From NCBI RefSeq assembly GCF_019856455.1, contig NZ_CP082205.1, forward strand, positions 1,550,001-1,614,000: 64,000 nt of DNA, given 5' to 3'. A program made the position numbers and the translations under genes. This document shows, piece after piece, positions 1-9,365 of this stretch. Positions within the stretch are counted from its first letter, which is position 1; the number at the start of each line of letters is the position of its first letter. The DNA is from Streptococcus suis. Lineage in GTDB: Bacteria > Bacillota > Bacilli > Lactobacillales > Streptococcaceae. Under the pieces are notes generated by a model. It ran no database searches and was not told the DNA's origin. It worked only from the letters and a program-made list of their open reading frames with translations.

Positions 1-682
1 CAGCAGACTGATAATTAACAGATAAATTTCCTCCTAGATCATCAAATATATCTAGCTCAATATCATCCTTTGAAAAAATATTCTCCTGAAGATTTTTTGA
101 CAAGGTTTCACTCATTGCTCCAATATGCAACTGAAAAGTAGACTTGATAATATCTCCTAAGAGCTCTTTTTCTTCTTCTCTTACAAATTTATATTTTTTA
201 TAGTATGTCAAAAGTATAGCCAAATAATTACTTTGAAAAAGAGCATTACCTTCCTTAAAGAAATCATTGTACCTTAATTGCTGGTTTATATTGATTTCGC
301 TATATTCTTTTTCTAAATCCAACTTTACTTTTTCTCTAAAATCTCGTATTAAAATCCCTCTATTATTAAGAACCGATTTTGCAACTTCATCAAACTGATT
401 TATTCGACGTACAATTTCAGAACGATTATTAGTAACTGTATCCTTTATGATATTTTCATAAACACTTTCTCTAAAAGTTGTGACCTTTTTAGACTGATAC
501 TCCTCGGGTAACCAGTTAGATGCGTATTGCGAAGTGTCAACAACTCTATCTCGATTTTCTTTAAAAATTTTCTTTGCACCTGATGCATCTCGTCTAAAAA
601 TTTCAAGTGCAAATTTTCCACCTGTAGGCATTCCATAAGAAATTTCTGCACCTGCTCCAAACAAAAATCCAACTTTGACCAT
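1..682 (-). CDS. SIR2-like protein, N-terminal part (runs off the window)
   Basis: An open frame of 227 codons runs without a stop from an ATG at 682 to the window edge, so the C-terminus is missing. A good AGGAG ribosome site sits 8 bases upstream. Residues 4-22 read VGFLFGAGAEISYGMPTGG, a glycine-rich Rossmann-type turn like the GAGAS loop of SIR2-type NAD-binding domains, which is common in anti-phage effectors. The rest (residues 23-227) is charged and helical, with no motif I recognise. It lies downstream of hsdR on the same strand, so it probably shares transcription and could be an NAD-depleting defence effector or a nucleotide-sensing partner. The SIR2 call rests on the N-terminal loop alone; catalytic Asn/His residues cannot be checked because the gene is cut. 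Confidence 0.55.
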   Translation of the reverse strand, partial: MVKVGFLFGAGAEISYGMPTGGKFALEIFRRDASGAKKIFKENRDRVVDTSQYASNWLPEEYQSKKVTTFRESVYENIIKDTVTNNRSEIVRRINQFDEVAKSVLNNRGILIRDFREKVKLDLEKEYSEININQQLRYNDFFKEGNALFQSNYLAILLTYYKKYKFVREEEKELLGDIIKSTFQLHIGAMSETLSKNLQENIFSKDDIELDIFDDLGGNLSVNYQSA

Positions 683-786
683 TAATGAATTCTCCTTTCA
701 ATGTGAAATGATTTTAGTAAAGGGAACAAACCGCTCTCTTAATTTGATATGATATATACCACAAAATTGCCATAATAACTTTTAAT

Positions 787-843
787 TTATAATTTCAAGT
801 CAAATCCATTTCCAACGATGACGTATTTTTGTACTTCTTCCAC
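787..843 (-). pseudogene. AbiH-like gene start, 18-codon remnant
   Basis: Just after the hsdR stop there is a strong AAGGAG site and a GTG start at 843. It reads MEEVQKYVIVGNGFDLKL and then TAA. The core VGNGFDL matches the conserved N-terminus of AbiH-family abortive-infection proteins (IGNGFDLxxGLPTSY). The frame stops where that family would continue, and the next 100 bases are AT-rich with no continuation in another frame. It may be a scar left when the rest was deleted or replaced by the SIR2-like gene. It is short, so chance similarity cannot be excluded. Confidence 0.4.
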
Positions 844-855
844 TTATTCTCCTTC

Positions 856-3800
856 CTACCTCCCCCTCAATGGCAGGATTTCTTCCGCAATCATGTTCAT
901 ATAGTCCTCTTTGAGGGCTTTTTTGTATTTAAGCTTGTTGAGGGCTTGGTCGCCCTTGTTTTCCTTGTAGCTTGTATAGTCGTAGGTATCGACCAGGGCT
1001 TTTTCACCGATTTGCTTGTCCTTGCCGACTCGGTAGTTGTCCACGATAAACTGGAGTTCGTCTTCGCCAACACACCAATCTCGTGCAGTGGATACGACTT
1101 GCTCACGGATGGTTAGGTCAATCATCTCATCTAACTTGTGGGCGATAGATTGCCCCTTGTAATCTTGAGTATTGGTCTGAGCTTCCTGCCAGATTTTGGA
1201 GATGAGTTGGGAGAGTTTGGGATTGGTCTTGTCCAAGTCGGCGATGTAGTTGTCCACCAATTTTTTCTCTTTATCAGGAATGACTTGATTTTTACTGTCA
1301 ATCAGGTTCTGGATGAGAGAGATGATATAGTGGTAATTGATTTCATCCGTACGGACAGACTCCAGCTCGTATTCAATATCAAAAGGCGTATCTTCTATGC
1401 CCTCGTCATCCTTCCGCCGTCTGCGGAGTTCTTCAATGACATTTTGGTATTGTCCAGAAAAATTCTCAATATCTTCCAGACTAAGCCCGATTTCCTTGAG
1501 AATGTCCTCTTGCTCGTAGTCTGCATAGACCTGTACGGAGGCAAAGAGCTTGTCAAATTCCTGGAAGGCCTTGGCAAAGCGTTTCAACTCGGCATCACTG
1601 CTGGCATCCAGATCTGGTGTCATTTCAGGACTTGGGGCAATAGCCAGCAACTGCTGAACTTTTTCCTTGAACTTGGCTTTTTCTTCCAACCAAGTCGGAG
1701 CCAGCACCGCAAACTCACCGCCATTTGAGTAGAGACTGAGAGCCTCGTCAACTTTTTCCTTGAAACGTTCTGGGGTCTGGAAGGTGACGATTTGTCCAAA
1801 CTTCTTGCCCTCGTCAAAGAGACGGTTGGTCCGTGAAAAGGCTTGGATGATATGCTGGGGTTTCATAGGTTGCCTGTCCATGAAAATGGTAGACAAGCAC
1901 GGAGCATCAAATCCCGTCAGCAAGCGATCCACTACAATAACCAAGTCCAACTGCTCCTCTCGAAAGGCATACTTATCTTTTTTCCGAGCCAAGCGGTCGT
2001 TGAGGTCAGTATTATAGGAACCAAGGGTCGCCAGAGTGAAATGCGTACCAAACATGGCATTGTAATCCTCCAAACTCTTGCTCATGTAGTCTTGGTTGGC
2101 AAAAGAAGATTCATCGTTCTCAGTAACAGAGTAGGTGATAGCAACTTTTGGAAAATCAGGCAAGACTTTTTTGACTGATTCCGAAATTGTCAGGCTCTTC
2201 TGTCCAGCCTTGACTTCTTGTATCAGGTCATAATAAGCTTGGGCACGGGCGATGGAGTTGACAGTCAGTAGGCCCTCGTAGGTTTTCCCTACACCGTTTT
2301 GGAAACCGAGTTTGCGTTTGGATTTGTTTAAAATGGCATCCAACACCGTCAGCATGTGCCGTTCATCGTCGTAAAACTCGTCTTCAATTTCATCTTCCGC
2401 CCAGCCAGGCATGGTGGTCTGATATTCCACTTGGAAACCAAGAACAGCTCGATCATGGATGGCTTCTTTGACCGTGTATTCATGGAGACATGGCCCATAC
2501 TGTTCTTCTGTCGTCTGGGCTAAATCACCTTTTTGCTCCCGCTTGTTCTCCTTGAAAATAGGAGTACCTGTAAAGCCATACCAGAGTGAGTTGACAAAGA
2601 ACTGTTCCAAAATCCGCTGGCGTTCTGGGGTGACAGCCCGGTGGCATTCGTCCACAACAAAGGCTAGATTTAGGTTCTTAACACGTTGGTGGAATTTCTC
2701 ATGAAGCCCCTCTTCAAATTGACGCAGGAGGGTATTGAGTTTTTGAATAGTGGTGACCACGACACGGCGGTCTTCTGAAGACAGATTTTTCAACAAGTGC
2801 TGGGTATCGTCCGTCTGGTCAATATCTATCATGTCATTTTCCGCATAGGACAGAAAGGCGGAGGTAGTCTGCTGGTCAAGGTCTGTCCTATCTATGACAA
2901 AAATAGTCTTCTCAATGGATGGGATTTGCAGGAGATTGCGTGCCACCTTGTAGGAAGTCAGGGTCTTACCTGAACCAGTCGTGTGCCAGATATAGCCTGA
3001 CTGACGAAGACGACTGGCTTCTCGGATGGCTTCTATGGCATGGATTTGATAGGGACGAAGCAGGATAAGGGCTTTTTTGTCGTCGTCGATAACGCTATAT
3101 TGCATGACCAACTGATGAGCCATAGGGATGGAAAGGACCTCTCTGGCAAAGTCAAAGAGATGGGGCTGGGCTTGATTGTGCTTATCCACCCACTTGGTCA
3201 AGAAGCGGTCGTTGAGTTTAGTTTCCTTAGCAGCAGCGATGTAGCGGGTTTCCGTGATGTTAGACACTACAAACATTTGTAGACTCGAAAAGATACCCTT
3301 AAACTGACCTTCTTGCTCGTATTTGCGAATTTGACGGAAGGCATCCATATAAGGATGGGAACGGCTCTTGAGCTCAATCTGAATCATGGGAAGACCGTTG
3401 ATTAAGAGGGTCACATCACCCCGTCTTTGTCTGGCAGCATCGCCACCTGTCACAACTTGGTTGACAACCTCATAACTGGACTTGCCCCCTGCGACATTGT
3501 GCCGCCAGATGACCTCTAGTCGGATGGTGCCCAGACTAGCATCTTCCCGCTGGACTTGAACCTTGGCAATTCCATTCTCACCTGCTAGCCACTTGGCAGC
3601 TTCGTAGAAATTGACAAAGTTGAGCTGGTTCTTGATTTGGTGTTTTTCTTGCTCTGTCAGAGGATGGTCAGCTAGATGGCGGACGTTATTGGCCTCTAGC
3701 TTAGCGAAAAAGTTTGCCCAGAGCAGTTCTTCACTATTGAGTTCAGGGCGGTAGACCCACTGACTTTCTCCACTGGTCAGATGGCGGATGAGTTCATCTT

Positions 3801-4218
3801 CCATCTGCACTTCATTGGCTGGCTTTTTAGTCTGATAAAGAGCCTGAGGGTCAATCAATTCCCGCTGACCAGGCAACAAGCGTAAGCTAACTTGAAAATC
3901 TTTCAAATCCTCTTCATTGACCTTTTGCAAGAGTTTGTGGAGATGCTTACGGAAACCGATTAACTGACCGTGGGCATCTGCTAATTTCTGCTCTGCTTGG
4001 GCATAGTGGTCAGGCTTACGCTTGATGTCCAGATAACCTTTGACAATATCGGTCAGGCGGGCTTGTTCCACTTGGTAAACAGCCTCCAACTCCAAGGCAT
4101 TGTCCTGTCTTTCTAGTTTTTCCAGCAAGCCTGCTTGGTATTCTTCAATAGCTTTTACTTCTTCCAGCAATTCTGGTGCATAGACTGGTATGTCTAGCAT
4201 AAGTTGTTGCCAAGTCAT
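856..4218 (-). CDS. hsdR: Type I restriction enzyme, HsdR (R) subunit
   Basis: This 1120-residue protein is the motor and nuclease subunit of a type I restriction-modification complex, which translocates DNA from unmethylated sites and cuts it. Visible motifs are an N-terminal nuclease core ending in the QIELKSR strand (Glu282, Lys284), Walker A GSGKT at about 415-419, a DECH Walker B box at about 523, and a QAFSRTNR helicase motif VI. The first ~130 residues are helical and come before the usual HsdR N-terminal domain. The ATG at 4218 directly follows the TAG of a 40-codon leader ORF, so translation is probably coupled. No hsdM or hsdS lies between it and mnmE, so they are either downstream beyond base 1 or elsewhere. 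Confidence 0.9.
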   Translation of the reverse strand: MTWQQLMLDIPVYAPELLEEVKAIEEYQAGLLEKLERQDNALELEAVYQVEQARLTDIVKGYLDIKRKPDHYAQAEQKLADAHGQLIGFRKHLHKLLQKVNEEDLKDFQVSLRLLPGQRELIDPQALYQTKKPANEVQMEDELIRHLTSGESQWVYRPELNSEELLWANFFAKLEANNVRHLADHPLTEQEKHQIKNQLNFVNFYEAAKWLAGENGIAKVQVQREDASLGTIRLEVIWRHNVAGGKSSYEVVNQVVTGGDAARQRRGDVTLLINGLPMIQIELKSRSHPYMDAFRQIRKYEQEGQFKGIFSSLQMFVVSNITETRYIAAAKETKLNDRFLTKWVDKHNQAQPHLFDFAREVLSIPMAHQLVMQYSVIDDDKKALILLRPYQIHAIEAIREASRLRQSGYIWHTTGSGKTLTSYKVARNLLQIPSIEKTIFVIDRTDLDQQTTSAFLSYAENDMIDIDQTDDTQHLLKNLSSEDRRVVVTTIQKLNTLLRQFEEGLHEKFHQRVKNLNLAFVVDECHRAVTPERQRILEQFFVNSLWYGFTGTPIFKENKREQKGDLAQTTEEQYGPCLHEYTVKEAIHDRAVLGFQVEYQTTMPGWAEDEIEDEFYDDERHMLTVLDAILNKSKRKLGFQNGVGKTYEGLLTVNSIARAQAYYDLIQEVKAGQKSLTISESVKKVLPDFPKVAITYSVTENDESSFANQDYMSKSLEDYNAMFGTHFTLATLGSYNTDLNDRLARKKDKYAFREEQLDLVIVVDRLLTGFDAPCLSTIFMDRQPMKPQHIIQAFSRTNRLFDEGKKFGQIVTFQTPERFKEKVDEALSLYSNGGEFAVLAPTWLEEKAKFKEKVQQLLAIAPSPEMTPDLDASSDAELKRFAKAFQEFDKLFASVQVYADYEQEDILKEIGLSLEDIENFSGQYQNVIEELRRRRKDDEGIEDTPFDIEYELESVRTDEINYHYIISLIQNLIDSKNQVIPDKEKKLVDNYIADLDKTNPKLSQLISKIWQEAQTNTQDYKGQSIAHKLDEMIDLTIREQVVSTARDWCVGEDELQFIVDNYRVGKDKQIGEKALVDTYDYTSYKENKGDQALNKLKYKKALKEDYMNMIAEEILPLRGR

Positions 4219-4341
4219 CTAGACACCTGCCTTTCGACAACGCAAAAAGCCTGCCAAGACTGGCAGGTTTTGTTTACTATGAAATTGAGTAAGAGTTTTA
4301 GATTGCTTTGATATATACGCAAACCTGTTTAGAAGTTTCAT
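4219..4341 (-). CDS. 40-residue leader ORF upstream of hsdR
   Basis: A small frame starts with ATG at 4341 behind a very good TAGGAGAG ribosome site 6 bases away. It encodes 40 residues beginning MKLLNRFAYISKQSK and ending CRKAGV, and its TAG stop abuts the hsdR ATG. The hairpin at 4250-4267 lies inside its coding sequence. I know no homologue and there is no signal peptide or membrane segment. A regulatory leader that couples translation to hsdR is the simplest reading. It could also be the 5' remnant of a deleted gene joined to hsdR. Confidence 0.5.
   Translation of the reverse strand: MKLLNRFAYISKQSKTLTQFHSKQNLPVLAGFLRCRKAGV
4245..4267 (-). terminator. Terminator-like hairpin inside the hsdR leader ORF
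   Basis: On the minus strand CCTGCCA and TGGCAGG form a perfect 7-bp stem with a GTCT loop (4250-4267), followed by C and TTTTT. It lies 27 bases before hsdR and within the leader ORF, so ribosomes translating the leader would cover it. This is the layout of an attenuator, but a fortuitous hairpin is possible. Confidence 0.45.
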
Positions 4342-4518
4342 ATTTCTCTCCTAAAAAATACAAAGATTATGTAGGTTAATTTTATCATATTTTAAGCTAG
4401 AATGGAATAGAAAAACAATTGATTGAGCGGGTATTCACGTTTCCCCATCCCTCATCTGTGCTTTTTTCATCATTCCATGATACACTAATAGATAAGACGA
4501 TTTTAGAAAGAAAGATAT

Positions 4519-5892
4519 ATGATTACCAAAGAATTCGACACCATTACCGCTATTTCCACCCCTCTCGGTGAGGGGGCCATTGGGATTGTCCGCCTGTCTG
4601 GGACGGATGCTTTTGCCATTGCCAGCAAGGTTTTCAAAGGAAAAGACCTAGCGACTGTACCCAGTCACAGCATCAACTACGGCCATATTATTGACCCTGC
4701 GACAGGGCAAGTGCTTGACGAGGTCATGCTGGGTGTCATGCGTTCCCCAAAGACCTTCACGCGCGAAGATGTCATTGAGATTAATACCCACGGAGGCATC
4801 GCCGTTACCAACGAAATCCTCCAGCTCCTGATTCGCCAAGGGGCTCGAATGGCTGAGCCGGGCGAGTTTACCAAGCGTGCCTTTCTCAACGGTCGTGTGG
4901 ATTTGACTCAGGCCGAGGCCGTCATGGATGTCATCCGTGCCAAGACCGACAAGGCCATGCACAATGCCGTCCGCCAGCTTGACGGCTCCCTCTCCCAGCT
5001 CATCAACGACACCCGCCAGGAGATTCTCAACACGCTGGCACAGGTCGAGGTCAACATCGACTACCCTGAGTATGACGACGTCGAGGAGGCGACGACAGAG
5101 CTGGTCCGTGAGAAGACCCTCCAGTTCCAAGCCCTGTTGGAAAATCTCCTTCGTACCGCCCGCCGTGGTAAAATCTTGCGTGAAGGCATCGCAACCGCCA
5201 TTATTGGTCGTCCCAATGTGGGAAAATCCAGCCTACTCAATAACCTACTCCGCGAGGAAAAAGCCATCGTTACAGACATCGCTGGAACAACACGCGACGT
5301 TATCGAAGAATACGTCAACATCAAAGGCGTCCCCCTCAAGCTGATTGATACAGCAGGTATCCGTGAAACAGACGACATCGTTGAAAAAATCGGTGTGGAA
5401 CGGTCCAAAAAAGCCCTTGAGGAGGCCGACCTCATCCTACTAGTCCTCAACGCATCTGAGCCCCTGACCGAGCAAGACCGCAATCTCCTAGCCATTTCAG
5501 ACATGGCAAATCGTATCGTCCTGCTCAACAAGACTGACCTGGAAGAGAAGATTGAAGCTGACCAACTACCTGAGGAGGTCATTCGCATTTCCGTCTTGAA
5601 AAACCAGAATATCGACCAAATTGAAGAAAAAATCAATCAACTCTTCTTTGAAAATGCAGGTTTGGTCGAGCAAGATGCCACCTACCTCTCCAACTCCCGC
5701 CACATTTCCCTGATTGAGCAAGCCGTTCAAAGCCTGCAAGCTGTCAATGACGGTCTTGAAATGGGCATGCCTGTTGACTTGTTACAGGTTGACCTGACCC
5801 GCTGTTGGCAGATTTTGGGAGAAATCACAGGAGATGCAGCTCCAGACGAACTCATCACCCAACTCTTTAGCCAATTCTGCCTTGGAAAATAA
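4519..5892 (+). CDS. mnmE: tRNA modification GTPase MnmE
   Basis: This 457-residue GTPase works with MnmG to add the carboxymethylaminomethyl group at U34 of certain tRNAs. It has the usual domain order: an N-terminal tetrahydrofolate-binding domain (about 1-120), a helical domain, an inserted G domain with GRPNVGKSS (about 231-239), the GTTRD G2 motif, DTAG and NKTD, and the C-terminal FCLGK whose cysteine is essential. Length and motifs are standard. A GAAAGAAAG ribosome site precedes the ATG. It is transcribed divergently from hsdR and ends in its own terminator, so it is probably monocistronic. Confidence 0.97.
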   Translation: MITKEFDTITAISTPLGEGAIGIVRLSGTDAFAIASKVFKGKDLATVPSHSINYGHIIDPATGQVLDEVMLGVMRSPKTFTREDVIEINTHGGIAVTNEILQLLIRQGARMAEPGEFTKRAFLNGRVDLTQAEAVMDVIRAKTDKAMHNAVRQLDGSLSQLINDTRQEILNTLAQVEVNIDYPEYDDVEEATTELVREKTLQFQALLENLLRTARRGKILREGIATAIIGRPNVGKSSLLNNLLREEKAIVTDIAGTTRDVIEEYVNIKGVPLKLIDTAGIRETDDIVEKIGVERSKKALEEADLILLVLNASEPLTEQDRNLLAISDMANRIVLLNKTDLEEKIEADQLPEEVIRISVLKNQNIDQIEEKINQLFFENAGLVEQDATYLSNSRHISLIEQAVQSLQAVNDGLEMGMPVDLLQVDLTRCWQILGEITGDAAPDELITQLFSQFCLGK

Positions 5893-5897
5893 GAACA

Positions 5898-5930
5898 AAA
5901 GTCATGTAAGAAAACTTGCATGACTTTATT
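5898..5930 (+). terminator. Terminator of mnmE
   Basis: AAAGTCATG and CATGACTTT pair, extended by TAAG/CTTG around an AAAA loop. The stem is about 13 bp and is followed by a T-rich stretch, just after the mnmE stop. Confidence 0.85.
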
Positions 5931-6003
5931 TGTATATTAACACATAATTTCTTGTCTAAGATGACAAATTTTGATATACTAAACAGTGAAAGGAGGTCTT
6001 TCC

Positions 6004-7080
6004 ATGAAAAAAATCATCATCTGTATTACACTTCTGTCCTGTCTAGTTTTTCCCTTTATTGGCTGGAAACTCTACGCCTACCAGCACAATAAGATTCAAT
6101 TAACAGAGAAAGCTGATTTCTACTTGGTTTATCCTGGCAAGGTCGAGACTTTTCAGCTAAATGGACAAGACCCCAAACTACTTCATTCACAGCAAATGAA
6201 TTCTCAAGGGTATTTTGGTTCTGGTGAAAATTACATCCTCGAAGACCGCTACCTAGTCTTTGGCAATGACCACCAGAAATTTATCCATGATAATCTTATT
6301 TCCATTGACTTTCAGGATGGGACTGTTTTGCGTAAGCCTAGCAAACATAGTACCTCGATCAGTGGTACAGATGGAAACCATTTCTATACAGCAGGTGCTT
6401 ATCATACGCTTGCGCAGTTTGATAAGCAGTTTGAATCCATTCAGACGCTTGTCCTCAATGATGACTTCATCCCAAATGATCCAGTCATGGTAGACCAAAC
6501 GTCAGTCTATTTAACTGGTTTTGTGAAAGATTTTTCCCAAAATGGATCTGAAGAAAATGTCCTAGTGATATTTGATAAGAAAGATTTTTCAAAACAAGAA
6601 GTTTTCGAATATGACAATACTATTTTTACAGGTCCAGGTATACTAACCAAGGGCACCATTTATATTCCTTCATTTGGCAAGAAAGCCTTAGAATACGAAG
6701 ATATTCAAGAATCGAACGAACTCCTGACCTTCGATACAAAAACAAAAACATTTTCGTCCGTAGCTTTAGAACACCCCTCACCAAGCACCCTCCATGCTCT
6801 CAAAGACCAGAATCTTCTCCTCATCGAGCATCAAAATGGCATGTTTAGCCCACTTTCCTTTACTATTTACAATACCCAAACTGGCGAGCAATCCTACCAT
6901 ACTTTGAAGGACTTAAATCCCCGTCCCCACTACATCGACCATATCCGTCAAATTGATGACAAGCGCTTACTGATTATTTTGGCAAATCAACTCCTTATCT
7001 ATGATATGGAGGCTAAAAACATTATCAACCAAACCACTCTGTCAGAAGACTACGTTTCTGGTGTTTGGATCAATCCATAA
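6004..7080 (+). CDS. Membrane-anchored or secreted protein of unknown function
   Basis: The frame is open from 5986, but an AAAGGAGG ribosome site at about 5988-5995 favours the ATG at 6004 (MKKIIICITLL), giving 358 residues. Residues 3-22 form a hydrophobic signal or anchor helix with no clear lipobox. The rest is soluble and beta-rich with repeated short strands such as YLVFGNDHQKF, LLIEHQNG and LLIILANQLLIYD. That pattern suggests a beta-propeller-like extracellular domain. I do not recognise the family. It stands alone between the mnmE terminator and a 17-bp palindromic terminator. Confidence 0.7.
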   Translation: MKKIIICITLLSCLVFPFIGWKLYAYQHNKIQLTEKADFYLVYPGKVETFQLNGQDPKLLHSQQMNSQGYFGSGENYILEDRYLVFGNDHQKFIHDNLISIDFQDGTVLRKPSKHSTSISGTDGNHFYTAGAYHTLAQFDKQFESIQTLVLNDDFIPNDPVMVDQTSVYLTGFVKDFSQNGSEENVLVIFDKKDFSKQEVFEYDNTIFTGPGILTKGTIYIPSFGKKALEYEDIQESNELLTFDTKTKTFSSVALEHPSPSTLHALKDQNLLLIEHQNGMFSPLSFTIYNTQTGEQSYHTLKDLNPRPHYIDHIRQIDDKRLLIILANQLLIYDMEAKNIINQTTLSEDYVSGVWINP

Positions 7081-7117
7081 AATAAAGAACTCGGCTCAGG
7101 GAGCCGAGTTCTTTATT
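7081..7117. terminator. Bidirectional terminator, perfect 17-bp palindrome
   Basis: A 17-bp stem (7081-7097 with 7101-7117) closes on an AGG loop, with A-rich and T-rich flanks on both sides. It serves the plus-strand gene ending at 7080. Before the IS66 insertion it also served lemA, whose original stop codon (7113-7115) lies inside the right arm. Confidence 0.9.
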
Positions 7118-7153
7118 CTTCATCTTGTAAATCCACACTTGGCACGGTTGTCG
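7113..7153 (-). pseudogene. lemA: Detached 3' end of lemA
   Basis: Read on the minus strand and joined to the other side of IS66 copy 1, this piece restores the original end of LemA: after ...DAATT come VPSVDLQDEE and TAA at 7113-7115. The insertion at the 8-bp duplicated site (7146-7153) separated it from the rest of the gene by 2.2 kb. Confidence 0.9.
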
Positions 7154-7193
7154 GTAACCGCCCAATAACAAGGTATCTATCCACCCACTCCCT

Positions 7194-7228
7194 CCTCCAG
7201 TATACTGTTAGAAAAACAAAACTGGAGG
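7194..7228 (+). promoter_or_regulatory. Hairpin hiding the tnpA ribosome site in IS66
   Basis: CCTCCAGT (7194-7201) pairs perfectly with ACTGGAGG (7221-7228), and the latter holds the ribosome-binding site of tnpA (ATG at 7236). A -10-like TATACT at 7201-7206 sits at the junction of left arm and loop. A transcript started there would lack the left arm, whereas one entering from outside would fold and block translation. The same sequence is present in copy 2. Confidence 0.5.
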
Positions 7229-7235
7229 ATTTATT

Positions 7236-7421
7236 ATGTCACACCCCATCATTCCATTGACTGTTCCCCAATCTCGCCGCTTTGAGAAGCGAGGCAGAAA
7301 CGATATTATGATGAAAATTCGTCTCGGAAAAGTGGAGCTCACAGTCTTTCACACTATCAATCAAGAAACACTAGAAACAATCTTAGATAAGGTACTGTTC
7401 TATGACCATCCAACTCAGTGA
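7236..7421 (+). CDS. tnpA: IS66 accessory protein TnpA (short form)
   Basis: A 61-residue protein beginning MSHPIIPLTVPQSRRFEKRG, in the position of the IS66 orfA protein needed for transposition. It is shorter than the ~100-130 residues of many IS66 TnpA proteins and has no clear helix-turn-helix. A GGAGG site lies 7 bases before the ATG. Its end overlaps tnpB by 20 bases, so translation is probably coupled. Confidence 0.75.
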   Translation: MSHPIIPLTVPQSRRFEKRGRNDIMMKIRLGKVELTVFHTINQETLETILDKVLFYDHPTQ

Positions 7422-7752
7422 TTTAGGTCAAGTTTACTTGGTCTGTGGAAAAACAGATATGCGTCAGGGAATTGATTCCCTGGCCTATCTTATCAAAAGT
7501 CAGTTCAACCTGGATCCCTTCTCCGGTCAGGTCTATCTCTTCTGCGGAGGTCGAAAAGACCGGTTCAAAGCTCTTTATTGGGATGGACAGGGATTTTGGT
7601 TATTGTATAAACGTTTTGAAAATGGGAAATTGACCTGGCCAAACAATGAAGAAGAGGTCAAGGCTCTAACTTCCGAGCAAGTCGACTGGCTCATGAAAGG
7701 ATTTTCTATCATTCCAAAAATAAATGTTTCAAAAAGTCGTGATTTCTATTGA
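7402..7752 (+). CDS. tnpB: IS66 accessory protein TnpB
   Basis: This 116-residue protein is a clear IS66 Orf2/TnpB, recognised by VYLVCGKTDMRQGIDSLA near the start and LFCGGRKDRFKALYWDGQGF in the middle. The family is required together with TnpA and TnpC for IS66 movement, though its biochemical role is not settled. Length is normal. It overlaps tnpA and is followed by tnpC 50 bases later. Confidence 0.95.
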   Translation: MTIQLSDLGQVYLVCGKTDMRQGIDSLAYLIKSQFNLDPFSGQVYLFCGGRKDRFKALYWDGQGFWLLYKRFENGKLTWPNNEEEVKALTSEQVDWLMKGFSIIPKINVSKSRDFY

Positions 7753-7802
7753 AATCATGGCTTTTCTTTGTGTATAATGAGATAAAAAGAAGGAGATTGG
7801 TT

Positions 7803-9315
7803 ATGTCATCACTAGAAAAAATTATTGAAACACAGTCAAAAACGATAGAGATGATGGCTAATGAACTCACTCTCCTTCGAGAACAGGTTGACTATCTGAG
7901 ACAGAAACTCTACGGAAAATCATCAGAGAAGGTCGTATATCAACCAGGTCAGCTGAGCTTGTTTGGGGAGGAAAGTCTCCCTGAAGAAGAAGCTGACTTA
8001 CCCAGTTGAAACGGAGACCATCACCTATAAACGCAAGAAAGCTAAGGGAGTTCGTCAGGCTATTTTCAGCCAGTTCACTCCAGAGATTGTGCATCACGAA
8101 TTGCAGGGCGAAGACTGCACTTGTCCAGACTGTCATGGTCAGCTGAAAGAGATTGGCTCAACTGTTCAACGACAAGAGTTGGTCTTCATTCCTGCACAAT
8201 TAAAGCGGATTGACCATGTTCAACACGCATACAAGTGTCAGGCATGTAGTCAGAAGAATCTAAGCGATAAGATTATCAAGGCTCCTGTTCCTAAGGCACC
8301 TTTGGCACACAGCTTGGGTTCAGCCTCTATCATCGCTCACACCATTCACCAGAAATTCAATCTGAAGGTACCCAATTACCGTCAGGAAGAGGACTGGCAT
8401 AAACTTGGCCTGCCCATCAGTCGGAAGGAAATAGCCAACTGGCACATCAAGTCTAGTCAGTATTATTTCGAGCCGATTTATAACCTGTTGCACGAGAAAT
8501 TGTTGGAGCAGCCTATTCTTCATGCGGATGAGACTTCCTACAAGGTCTTAGAAAATGATAGCCAGTTGACCTACTACTGGACTTTCTTGTCTGGGAAACA
8601 TGAGAAAAATGGAATTACCCTCTATCATCATGACAAACGACGGAGCGGCTTAGTTGTGGAGGAGTTTCTTGGGGACTATGCGGGCTACGTTCATTGTGAC
8701 ATGTGGAGTGCTTATCGTCAATTAGACAAGGCTCAGCTCGTTGGCTGTTGGGCTCATGTTAGACGAAAATTTTTTGAGGCGACTCCTAAGAAGACAGATA
8801 ATACTTCTTTAGGAGCCAAGGGATTAGCCTATTGCGACCGCCTGTTTGCCTTGGAGAGTGACTGGGCTGACCTGTCTACTGAGGAACGGCTACATAAACG
8901 GCAGACAGAGTTAACTCCCTTGATGGACGAGTTCTTTGATTGGTGCCGTGAACAGGCTGTCTTGCCAGCTTCCAAATTGGGTACTGCAATAGAGTATAGC
9001 CTCAAATACGAAACCACCTTCCGAGCCGTTCTCTCGGACGGTGACCTAGTCCTGTCCAACAATATGGCTGAGAGGGCTATGAAGACCTTGGTGATGGGCA
9101 GAAAAAATTGGCTTTTTTCTCAGAGCTTTGAGGGAGCCAAGTCGACAGCTGTCATTTTGAGTCTTTTAGAAACAGCTAAGCGACACGGACTTGATGCAGA
9201 AAAATATATGACCTATCTTCTAGAACACTTACCTAATGAGGAGTCGCTCGCAAAAAAGGAGGTTTTAGAAGCCTATTTGCCATGGGATAAAAATATTAAG
9301 AGAGCTTGTAAATAG
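7803..9315 (+). pseudogene. tnpC: IS66 transposase TnpC, interrupted by a frameshift
   Basis: The natural start is the ATG at 7803 with AAGGAG upstream. It reads MSSLEKIIETQSK, a coiled-coil N-terminus with a leucine-zipper-like LTLLREQVDYLRQKLYG stretch, and stops at 8007-8009. The transposase body continues in the +1 frame to 9315. It contains a zinc-finger-like CPDC/CQAC region, the LHADET motif, the CDMWSAYRQ region and a C-terminal NNMAERAMK segment typical of the DDE IS66 transposase. The crossover must fall between about 7963 and 8006. The second copy has the same frameshift, so it is either an old mutation copied with the element or a programmed shift. Confidence 0.85.
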
Positions 9316-9354
9316 AAAAAGGTTCCAGAGTCGACAGGACTTTGGAGCCTTTTC
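9316..9354. terminator. Terminator at the right end of IS66 copy 1
   Basis: AAAAAGGTTCCAGAGTC pairs imperfectly with GGACTTTGGAGCCTTTT around a GACA loop. It has T runs on both strands, so it can end tnpC transcripts and also lemA transcripts entering from the other side. Confidence 0.7.
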
Positions 9355-9365
9355 AATATACCTTG

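Noticed and set aside
445-672. 75-codon minus-strand ORF in the left edge
   Set aside because: It is out of frame with the longer open frame starting at 682, which has the ribosome site and the SIR2-like motif.
829-1116. Plus-strand ORFs opposite hsdR (also 1138-1728 and others)
   Set aside because: They mirror the hsdR coding strand, have no ribosome sites and no recognisable motifs.
4434-4518. Promoter for mnmE at TGATACACT
   Set aside because: The -10-like word has no supporting -35 and matches weakly, so I do not list it.
4648-5130. Minus-strand ORFs opposite mnmE
   Set aside because: They are shadows of mnmE codon bias; mnmE is intact and fully explained.
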